Made by a program: the position numbers and the translations under genes. Below, piece after piece: positions 22,199-26,922 of a DNA stretch of 26,922 bases. The DNA is from a virus. The stretch spans positions 1 through 26,922 of IMG/VR virus record IMGVR_UViG_3300022752_000327, one strand, 5' to 3'. How positions within the stretch are numbered: the first letter of the stretch is position 1; every line of letters starts with the position of its first letter. The notes under the pieces are model-generated. The model ran no database searches and was not told the origin of the DNA. It saw only the letters and a program-made list of their open reading frames with translations.

Positions 22199-22273
22199 CT
22201 ATCTCAATAGTGCTGCTATTAAAGCCAGCAGGCTTGTTAGTTGTAGTTGAAATGCAAGTAATAACTCTATCAT
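22199..22273 (-). CDS. Tiny hydrophobic peptide, 24 aa (tentative)
   Basis: An ATGA overlap with the stop of the MazG-like gene starts a 24-codon frame, MIELLLAFQLQLTSLLALIAALLR, which is almost entirely hydrophobic and long enough to span a membrane. It lies between two real genes, where no other frame is open. Translational coupling supports it, but such a short frame may be accidental. Confidence 0.35.
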   Translation of the reverse strand: MIELLLAFQLQLTSLLALIAALLR

Positions 22274-22563
22274 CTATCCCATTGTCCTCTCAGTACAAGC
22301 AATCCTATAATTGCATAGTTTGCCATGTCCTTGAAAGAATCTTCAATAGATTCATGCTCAGGATTTTTACCGCTATCAACTAAGTTATTTATACGTGCTA
22401 ACTTGTCATGCATACGAACCCTTAATCCATTAATGGCACCACCTGGCGCATCAGAAATGTTTCTTGGCCCGTAATCTTTATGTTTAGACAACATTAAATC
22501 TAAGAGTTCTTGGAAGGTTTGACCAACCTCTAACTCAAAAGTGGTGTCTTTATTCTCTGCCAT
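22270..22563 (-). CDS. MazG-like / nucleotide-modification-associated protein
   Basis: A 97-residue helical protein with the pattern KHKDYGPRNIS (27-37), then LRVRMHDKLARINNLV (47-62) and SIEDSFKDMANYAIIGLLVL (72-91). E and D in 'ED-FKDMANY' correspond to the metal-binding E-x-x-x-D of all-alpha NTP pyrophosphohydrolases. This matches the small DUF1599/Nmad-type family seen in phages and thought to act on nucleotides (recollection). A role in dNTP pool control or base modification is plausible. It overlaps the upstream gene by 14 bases. Confidence 0.7.
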   Translation of the reverse strand: MAENKDTTFELEVGQTFQELLDLMLSKHKDYGPRNISDAPGGAINGLRVRMHDKLARINNLVDSGKNPEHESIEDSFKDMANYAIIGLLVLRGQWDR

Positions 22564-22924
22564 TATCTTTCCCTTCGTCGTCGATGTCTGCTAAAAAGTG
22601 CTGTAATTCGCTGTCAAAATGACGCATTTCTTCTTTAATTACTACATCTTCTATGTATTTTTTCATCTTTTTAGGGCTAGATTCAGCGGCATATAAGGTC
22701 GCATAAACTGATTGGGTTATAAACTTTATATCTTTAGGATTATCTGCTGCAAAATATAAAGAACGAAGCAAGGAACCAACCATTAATTGATATCCTCCGG
22801 GAAGAATAAGTTTAGGGTCAAATGGTAATCCATCTTCATCATCAATTAAGTGGTCAGTTGCATCAAATATATTATCAAAGTGTTGACCACATATTTTGCA
22901 TGGTGGAATATCTTTAGGATTCAT
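22550..22924 (-). CDS. Hypothetical protein with N-terminal CxxC motif, 124 aa
   Basis: Residues 5-30 contain CKICGQHF (C9, C12) and H25, part of a zinc-finger-like pattern, though the fourth ligand of a classical C2H2 finger is missing (H15 could serve). The rest is helical and acidic, with LYFAADNPKDIKFITQSVYA and an acidic C-terminus. No known family was recognised. It overlaps the primase TOPRIM gene by 11 bases and the MazG-like gene by 14, so it is translated as part of the replication operon. Confidence 0.65.
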   Translation of the reverse strand: MNPKDIPPCKICGQHFDNIFDATDHLIDDEDGLPFDPKLILPGGYQLMVGSLLRSLYFAADNPKDIKFITQSVYATLYAAESSPKKMKKYIEDVVIKEEMRHFDSELQHFLADIDDEGKDNGRE

Positions 22925-23540
22925 TTAGTCCCATTCTTTCTCGAATATACTGGGAGCCGTATTTGACATAGATTGAATTGACATCTTCACCGTCCGGCAT
23001 TTGCACGACAGTGACTGGCAACTCACGGGCGAGACTAGCAGCAAATTCTTTTCCTGGCTGGTCTCCATCTGCAAATACAAATATTCTTTCAAAGTCTGCG
23101 AGTAATCTGGTATAATGTTTCTTCCAAGAATTCGCACCAGGAATGCCGACGCAAGGAATGCCAATACAGGCAGACAAAGTAATAGTATCCAACTCACCTT
23201 CGCATATCCCAATCCAATCACCTGCCTTATCTATATCCAATACATTGTACATTTTAGTTTCAACACCTGTCATTCCCATGTACTTAGGTTCAACAGCAGG
23301 ATTAAGAGAGCGAAAACGCAAATCGACAACACCAGTCTTGGTAATATACGGTATTGATAACCGTCCTTGGAATTGTTCATGTCCAGTTTCAGGCTCCTCT
23401 ACTACGCCGAATCGAGCCAGACGTGCTGCTTCCCTTGTTATTCCCCTGCTTGCTAGGTAATCTTCTGCCTGATAAATGTTTGCTGCGTACTTGGTTGCTG
23501 CCAGACTGAGTAATTCCTTCTGCGAATTGCTTTGCTTCAC
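22914..23540 (-). CDS. DNA primase TOPRIM domain subunit
   Basis: A 208-residue protein with a DnaG-like TOPRIM: ICEGELDTITLSACIGIPCV (112-131) with E114 as catalytic acid, then IFVFADGDQPGKEFA (153-167) with D158 and D160, and a terminal MPDGEDVNSIY (181-191). Residues 1-110 are the primase core preceding TOPRIM (LSIPYITKTGVVDLRFRSLN). No helicase domain follows. It starts at GTG 23540 behind AAGGAG (9-base spacing). The frame opens only shortly before that, and the first 152 bases overlap the end of the zinc-domain gene in another frame. The primase is thus split in two. Confidence 0.85.
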   Translation of the reverse strand: MKQSNSQKELLSLAATKYAANIYQAEDYLASRGITREAARLARFGVVEEPETGHEQFQGRLSIPYITKTGVVDLRFRSLNPAVEPKYMGMTGVETKMYNVLDIDKAGDWIGICEGELDTITLSACIGIPCVGIPGANSWKKHYTRLLADFERIFVFADGDQPGKEFAASLARELPVTVVQMPDGEDVNSIYVKYGSQYIRERMGLNES

Positions 23541-23763
23541 GTATATCCACTCCTTCCTTCTTTGCTATAATCTGTAAACTGTTGCCTTGCATACCACAAG
23601 CAAAACAATTAAATATATTTTCTCTAGTATTAAAACTTGATGACTTATGCGTATCGTCATGGAATGGACATCTAATATTTACTTGTCCACTAGTCCTGCT
23701 CATATCAGCCCCGTAGTGCCGTAGAACATCCACTATGCTTGGCATATCATCTGTCAAATACAT
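23389..23763 (-). CDS. DNA primase zinc-binding domain subunit
   Basis: A 124-residue frame. Residues 27-60 hold a CHC2-type zinc finger (C32, H35, C53, C56: RCPFHDD then FNCFACGMQG), the template-binding domain of DnaG-type primases. Conserved sequence continues to about residue 85 (EGVDIREAKQFAEG). After that the tail (SGRRLPSKQGNNKGSSTSG) is low in complexity and is simply the other frame of the TOPRIM gene, so it is probably not functional. Either two separate proteins rebuild the primase, or a +1 frameshift joins them. It overlaps the upstream nuclease gene by 17 bases. Confidence 0.8.
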   Translation of the reverse strand: MYLTDDMPSIVDVLRHYGADMSRTSGQVNIRCPFHDDTHKSSSFNTRENIFNCFACGMQGNSLQIIAKKEGVDIREAKQFAEGITQSGSNQVRSKHLSGRRLPSKQGNNKGSSTSGSIRRSRGA

Positions 23764-24115
23764 CGCCTAACCTCAATACTAGATAAGAGTCTGCTATTCC
23801 TTTTCCTCGCGCTTTGATAACAACCGCAGGTAAGATGGATGTCTCTTTAAGGCCTCTTGCCTCTGAATAATTTCTTGCTTCAACTTGAGCCTCTTTGGTC
23901 CAACCAGAAAGGTCAATGCGACCTGATTGACCCGGGGCTTTGGCTTCGATGATTCCGATGTGGCCGAGGAAGTCTTTGCGGACGACAATATCTCCTTCAT
24001 CTTTAGAACCTCTTCGTGCAAGTCTTTCACTATCAAATCCAATTCGTCTAAAATAATCTCGTAAGTCGGTTTCAAAGTTTGCTCCTCTAGCCTTATGGCT
24101 TTTTCTAGTTGTCAT
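23747..24115 (-). CDS. Holliday-junction-resolvase-like PD-(D/E)XK nuclease
   Basis: A 122-residue basic protein. GANFETDLRDYF (11-22) with E15, KDEGDIVV (38-45) with D42, and IIEAKAPGQSG (55-65) with E57 and K59 form the archaeal-Hjc-like pattern E...D-X14-E-X-K. The sequence between them (LARRGSKDEGD) is a typical VRR/Hjc signature. It would cut branched DNA produced by replication or before packaging. It overlaps the ATPase gene by 4 bases and the primase gene by 17. Confidence 0.8.
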   Translation of the reverse strand: MTTRKSHKARGANFETDLRDYFRRIGFDSERLARRGSKDEGDIVVRKDFLGHIGIIEAKAPGQSGRIDLSGWTKEAQVEARNYSEARGLKETSILPAVVIKARGKGIADSYLVLRLGDVFDR

Positions 24116-24894
24116 GAATTTTCTGGTATATCTTCTACGTACATATATTCAGGATTAAATGCTAACCAAGTCATAAGCGTTCCATTAGCATCTGCTCTAC
24201 CGTAACGATTTTTGACTGCTGCCACGCCAAGCGATGTGCCCACCGTACCGAGTGTACATATGAGCGCAGGAAGTTGAGAGACCTTACCTTGGATTGCGCT
24301 TCTTGGCTGACAAGGATTCCCAGGAACTGCTTCAGAAGTGTGATGTAATACAACAATCGCAGCATTAGTGGCTCTGGCAAGATACTTCAACTCCTTCATA
24401 ATCGCTCTCATTGAGGCGAACTCTTCACCACCATCTGTGGCTACATCCATTAAGTTATCTAAAACTATAAGTGTTGGTGCACAACCCCACAATTCTTCAA
24501 AGGCCTGTACTTCCTCATCAATATCTTGCAGGGTTGGCGATGATTCAAACGACCAAACTATATGGCTTCCTTTTTGGAGGATTGCTTTAGTCCATCCAAC
24601 ATCAGTATTAAGTTTCTGTTCAACATCTGTTTGATTCTTACCAGATATCATTGACGCTAGGCGCATAGCCATAGTATGTGCATTGGTATCAGCGGAGATG
24701 TAAAGAGTCGGAACATTTGTTTTTAATGCAAGTGCTAGAGCAAGTGTTGATTTACCTGCACCTGGAGCACCTGCAAACATAGAAACTTCTGAACGCCTAA
24801 TTATAATCTTGGACGCTTCAAATGATTTAAAACAACTAGGTAGAGGTTCCCCACCGATAGAGGCTCTACCTACAGACCTGACAAGTGTACGCAT
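24112..24894 (-). CDS. RecA-fold ATPase, probable replicative helicase
   Basis: A 260-residue protein. Walker A is AGAPGAGKST (41-50) and Walker B is LIVLDNL in the second half. LHHTSE is the sensor/DNA-binding turn typical of RepA/DnaB-like RecA-fold ATPases. KNRYGRAD (near 230) resembles the arginine-finger region. No N-terminal primase domain is present, and the primase pieces are encoded separately downstream, so this looks like the helicase part of a split primase-helicase. A RadA/KaiC-like recombination ATPase is the alternative. Confidence 0.82.
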   Translation of the reverse strand: MRTLVRSVGRASIGGEPLPSCFKSFEASKIIIRRSEVSMFAGAPGAGKSTLALALALKTNVPTLYISADTNAHTMAMRLASMISGKNQTDVEQKLNTDVGWTKAILQKGSHIVWSFESSPTLQDIDEEVQAFEELWGCAPTLIVLDNLMDVATDGGEEFASMRAIMKELKYLARATNAAIVVLHHTSEAVPGNPCQPRSAIQGKVSQLPALICTLGTVGTSLGVAAVKNRYGRADANGTLMTWLAFNPEYMYVEDIPENS

Positions 24895-24936
24895 CTATCC
24901 CCCTACCTATTTGTTAAAATGGAAATTCTTGGTCTG

Positions 24937-25320
24937 TTAATTTATTGGCTTGCATTGGTCCGCGCCCTGAGGCATCGGACAGACCCACATTGCGTAAGGA
25001 TTCCCGGTCTTGCTTGAGATTCCTGACTTGTACTTCCTCGCTCCGTGCTGGCATGTGGGCGCTGATGTAGCGGATGGAGCCACTGCCTGGGGCGGAGTTG
25101 AGGATTGCGGAGGCTTTATGTTTGGAGTGGAACTTGGCGTCGATAAAGGGGCGGTTGCCGATGCTCCCACCACCAACTTTTGTACTGCTGCAATTTGAGT
25201 AGCAAAGTCACCAATGCCCTCAAGCAATACGCTAAGTTCATCCGCAGTGTTGGCTCTGACGTTAATTAAATCGCCAGTTCCAGTTTTATATGATACTTGT
25301 AACTTCCAGTCTTCTGCCAT
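24937..25320 (-). CDS. Protein with N-terminal beta domain, Pro/Ser linker and C-terminal zinc motif
   Basis: A 127-residue protein. Residues 1-50 form a small alpha/beta domain (WKLQVSYKTGTGDLINVRAN then a helix). Residues 55-88 are a Pro/Ser/Thr/Ala linker. The last 38 residues carry C90, H92, C114 and C123 within TCQHGARKYKSGISSKTG and PYAMWVCPMPQGADQC, a putative zinc site with basic residues. Similar linker-plus-zinc-tail proteins sit beside RecB-like nucleases in other actinophages (recollection). It could be a single-strand-binding or nuclease-adaptor protein. It lies one base before the RecB piece in the operon. Confidence 0.6.
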   Translation of the reverse strand: MAEDWKLQVSYKTGTGDLINVRANTADELSVLLEGIGDFATQIAAVQKLVVGASATAPLSTPSSTPNIKPPQSSTPPQAVAPSATSAPTCQHGARKYKSGISSKTGNPYAMWVCPMPQGADQCKPIN

Positions 25321-25941
25321 TTATCCTTCTTTCTTTGTAGAGAACTGACAATGAGCGGTCAATCCGCACATGTACTGACAAGAGTTTGTGTTGGGCAAAA
25401 ATATTCCTGCTTTCCTAGCCTTGTCAAAACCTTCAACTAGGAACTCCATTTTGTCGTACGTGTATTCCGATAAGTCAACCATATCTACAATGTTGCTAAC
25501 ACGAGACATGTAATAATTACCCCAAATAGTTTGCTCATAAATTTCTTGACCAAAAGTAACTTCTAATCCTACTTTATAAAAGCCAAGTTGCAGAGTACTA
25601 GCAGGAGTATTTTTTGATGTCTTTAAATCAACTATTACTAATTGACCATCAACATCAAAAATTCTATCGATAACCATCTTAATCGGAACACCAGCAACTA
25701 CTGGCATTAGTTCCAATTCTATTGCAGGTCTTCCATCAGGAGTAATCCAAATATTCCAATTAGGGTTAGCCTTACGCCAGTTGATATAATCTTCAACCCA
25801 CATAGGTCCAGCAGTTTGCCAAAATTTGGCATCTTCTTTGTTAGGTGACATCTTAGTAACTTTGCCACCGACACGAGCATTAGTTAAATCTATACCTTCA
25901 GATTCTTTAGCCCATGCTTGGTCCCACAAAGATTGACTCAT
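25321..25941 (-). CDS. RecB/Cas4-like nuclease, catalytic C-terminal piece
   Basis: A 206-residue protein with PD-(D/E)XK catalytic residues D92 (MVIDRIFDVDGQ) and D105-L-K107 (IVDLKTSK), followed by TLQLGFYKVGLEV and three C-terminal cysteines C188, C192 and C198 (NSCQYMCGLTAHC). In Cas4/AddB-type nucleases these three Cys plus one near the N-terminus hold a [4Fe-4S] cluster. Here the missing fourth Cys and the N-terminal motif are on the preceding small frame (25938-26129), with an ATGA stop/start overlap. The enzyme would act as an exonuclease for recombination or host DNA. Confidence 0.83.
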   Translation of the reverse strand: MSQSLWDQAWAKESEGIDLTNARVGGKVTKMSPNKEDAKFWQTAGPMWVEDYINWRKANPNWNIWITPDGRPAIELELMPVVAGVPIKMVIDRIFDVDGQLVIVDLKTSKNTPASTLQLGFYKVGLEVTFGQEIYEQTIWGNYYMSRVSNIVDMVDLSEYTYDKMEFLVEGFDKARKAGIFLPNTNSCQYMCGLTAHCQFSTKKEG

Positions 25942-26129
25942 AGATTTTCCCTATCATACATCTCTGTAGCCAGGTGAAATGCTGAACCACCAATAGACCA
26001 CACAGATGGCTCTTCTTGCTTTTCTAATAACCTACCGAGATAATATTGATATCCACAAGTAAGATAGGTACTAAAAGCACTATAAGACATGTGTTCTGGT
26101 AGTGTATATTCCTCTAGTTTTATTGTCAT
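25938..26129 (-). CDS. RecB/Cas4-like nuclease, N-terminal piece
   Basis: A 63-residue protein that corresponds to the N-terminus of RecB/Cas4-like nucleases: MSYSAFSTYLTCGYQYYL (14-31) with C25, the first Fe-S ligand, and IGGSAFHLATEMYD (46-59) with His52 of the nuclease core. It ends ENL and stops by TGA overlapping the ATG of the C-terminal piece, so the nuclease is made of two polypeptides or needs a frameshift. It is the first gene of the leftward replication operon. Confidence 0.75.
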   Translation of the reverse strand: MTIKLEEYTLPEHMSYSAFSTYLTCGYQYYLGRLLEKQEEPSVWSIGGSAFHLATEMYDRENL

Positions 26130-26220
26130 AGCATAATTCTATCTTAGGTAAAGGTTTACTGTTGTACCGTCAGATTGTAACGGTTCAACAATAACCCATT
26201 GGTGTGTGTATAATTGATAT

Positions 26221-26271
26221 TAATATAATATATAATAAGACCCCGAAGGGGTCTATAATATAATATATAAT
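26221..26271 (+). repeat. 16-bp direct repeat flanking a hairpin
   Basis: TAATATAATATATAAT occurs at 26221-26236 and again at 26256-26271, on either side of the hairpin 26238-26254. Each copy ends in a TATAAT. Confidence 0.65.
26238..26254. terminator. Short hairpin, terminator or attenuator
   Basis: AGACCCC (26238-26244), loop GAA, GGGGTCT (26248-26254). A 7-bp, GC-rich stem followed by an A/T-rich tract that is not a pure T run, so it is weaker as a terminator and may serve as an attenuator for the 26295 gene. Confidence 0.55.
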
Positions 26272-26294
26272 TAATTATATATCGAAGGAGTACT

Positions 26295-26459
26295 ATGTCA
26301 GAAATCATCAATAATACCTTTTGGGCAGTATTTTATGGGTCTACTTTAGGAACCCTAACCGTATACCTAATCACATCCCTGTTGGATGAGTACAGAGACA
26401 AGAAACACCGCAAAGAAATTGAACTCCTAATGGAGGAATGGGAAGACCTAGAAGACTAG
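26295..26459 (+). CDS. Small single-pass membrane protein, 54 aa
   Basis: ATG at 26295 behind a good GAAGGAG Shine-Dalgarno. Residues about 8-28 (TFWAVFYGSTLGTLTVYLIT) form one transmembrane segment, followed by a charged tail (DEYRDKKHRKEIELL then EEWEDLED). This lone rightward gene between two leftward modules has its own terminator. It may be a spanin-like, holin-like or exclusion protein; undetermined. Confidence 0.7.
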   Translation: MSEIINNTFWAVFYGSTLGTLTVYLITSLLDEYRDKKHRKEIELLMEEWEDLED

Positions 26460-26485
26460 CAAAACACGAGAATAAACGACAAAAG

Positions 26486-26524
26486 ACCCCCCTTCCTAGT
26501 ATCTCTACTGGGTCGGGGGGTTTT
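26486..26524. terminator. Strong bidirectional terminator
   Basis: ACCCCCC (26486-26492) pairs with GGGGGGT (26515-26521), with an inner stem CCTAGT/ACTGGG, followed by TTTT on the plus strand. On the minus strand the stem is followed by TCTTTTG, so it can end the 26295 gene and the leftward lysis genes. Confidence 0.85.
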
Positions 26525-26562
26525 CGTGCTCTAAAGGGCCTTTAAAGGCTAATTAGGGGTAT

Positions 26563-26775
26563 TTATTTGGCACCTCTGCCATACTCTTTTTCGGTCTTAT
26601 CAGCCCATTTAGCCAATGGTGCGGTTACAGAACCGATTAGGATTGCATACTCTGGTGATAGGTCAGCAGCCAGTGCTAGTCCCATTGTTACGGCTGATGC
26701 CAATACAGCACGAAGGTAAGACTTGACTGCAGCCTTAGTCTTCTTGCTCTTTAACTTAGCAATTAAATCTTTCAT
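26563..26775 (-). CDS. Probable holin, 70 aa
   Basis: A 70-residue protein with a basic N-terminus (KDLIAKLKSKKTKAAVKS), a hydrophobic region of about residues 20-57 (YLRAVLASAVTMGLALAADL then YAILIGSVTAPLA) that can form two transmembrane helices, and a charged C-terminal tail (KTEKEYGRGAK). This resembles small two-helix phage holins that permeabilise the inner membrane for the lysin. It overlaps the upstream partial gene by 3 bases. Identification rests on size, topology and place next to a probable lysin. Confidence 0.65.
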   Translation of the reverse strand: MKDLIAKLKSKKTKAAVKSYLRAVLASAVTMGLALAADLSPEYAILIGSVTAPLAKWADKTEKEYGRGAK

Positions 26776-26922
26776 TTATTCTCCTTCTTTGGTAATGGCT
26801 TTACTGATGCCTTTACCTTGTTGAGTGTTGTTACTTTTCCCAACCAAGGAAACCAAGGTGACGTATCGTTACCGCAGTTATCTTTGATGGAAATATGTAG
26901 GTGCTTATTATGTTTATTTGTT
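26772..26922 (-). CDS. C-terminus of a probable lysin (partial)
   Basis: An open frame enters from the right end and stops at TGA 26774-26772, overlapping the holin ATG. The visible 49 residues include NKHNKHLHISIKDNCGND, where H-x-H-x-S near the end of the catalytic domain resembles the last zinc-binding/His motif of phage endopeptidase-type lysins, then PWFPWLGKVTTLNKV and a basic tail PLPKKENK. The family cannot be decided from this fragment. Confidence 0.5.
   Translation of the reverse strand, partial: TNKHNKHLHISIKDNCGNDTSPWFPWLGKVTTLNKVKASVKPLPKKENK

Larger units (their letters stand above)
26130..26294. promoter_or_regulatory. Divergent regulatory region with repeat-flanked hairpin
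   Basis: 165 bases between the leftward replication operon and a rightward small gene. A leftward promoter may be TTGAAC with TACAAC (16-base spacing) on the minus strand. A rightward -10 TATAAT is at 26209-26214. Downstream of it lie a hairpin and a 16-bp direct repeat (separate entries). Confidence 0.45.

Noticed and set aside
25945-25951. GGGAAAA as a -1 slippery heptamer for the split nuclease
   Set aside because: The heptamer is not in the X-XXY-YYZ phase of the upstream frame; stop/start coupling or an indel is simpler.
1-26922. CRISPR array or insertion sequence
   Set aside because: No regularly spaced repeats with spacers and no transposase or integrase frame were seen; the palindrome copies are irregularly spaced and lie before genes.

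Overview
The window is a stretch of an AT-rich bacteriophage genome. Its host is almost certainly an actinobacterium: it carries a WhiB-like protein (a family confined to Actinobacteria and their phages), an actinobacterial-type LexA/SOS box, and a secreted transglycosylase of actinobacterial type. The low GC content suggests a low-GC actinobacterium, for example a freshwater lineage, but that is inference. No integrase, DNA polymerase or tail gene is visible here.

Layout. (1) 1-13684, minus strand: the packaging and head module. Read in transcription order it holds terminase large subunit, portal, a proteasome/HslV-like Ntn hydrolase, a small Pro/Gly-rich protein, a giant 1763-residue protein, two medium-sized probable virion proteins, the scaffold and the major capsid protein (its C-terminus lies outside the window). 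(2) 13685-14429: a 745-base AT-rich divergent intergenic region with several hairpins, AAAGAC-type direct repeats and a perfect TCGAAC-N4-GTTCGA LexA box. (3) 14430-20448, plus strand: an accessory block. It starts with a monocistronic lysine-rich gene closed by a strong terminator. A chain of tightly packed small genes follows, with a Cys-rich amidoligase next to a class II glutamine amidotransferase, a WhiB-like protein, an exported lytic transglycosylase, an FmdB-type zinc ribbon and a PD-(D/E)XK nuclease. Seven copies of the 17-bp palindrome TGTATTAAATTAATACA lie only in this block. Five sit 12-26 bases before start codons, four of those five about 20-45 bases downstream of sigma70-like promoters. 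(4) 20460-26129, minus strand: the replication and nucleotide module, transcribed leftward. It comprises a two-piece RecB/Cas4-like nuclease, a zinc-motif protein, a RecA-fold ATPase/helicase, an Hjc-like nuclease, a primase in two overlapping pieces (zinc domain and TOPRIM), a MazG-like protein, an HNH endonuclease, a metallophosphatase and a sigma-70-region-4-like protein. (5) 26130-26922: a promoter/attenuator region, a small plus-strand membrane protein, a strong bidirectional terminator, then a minus-strand lysis pair (probable holin and the C-terminus of a probable lysin).

How it fits together: the plus-strand block looks like a co-regulated regulon controlled by one palindrome-binding factor, with host SOS input at its left edge. 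Its most distinctive content is the amidoligase plus glutamine amidotransferase pair. By family knowledge this predicts glutamine-fed amide-bond chemistry on a peptide, cell-wall or small-molecule substrate during infection. The replication block is notable for proteins split at overlapping reading frames.
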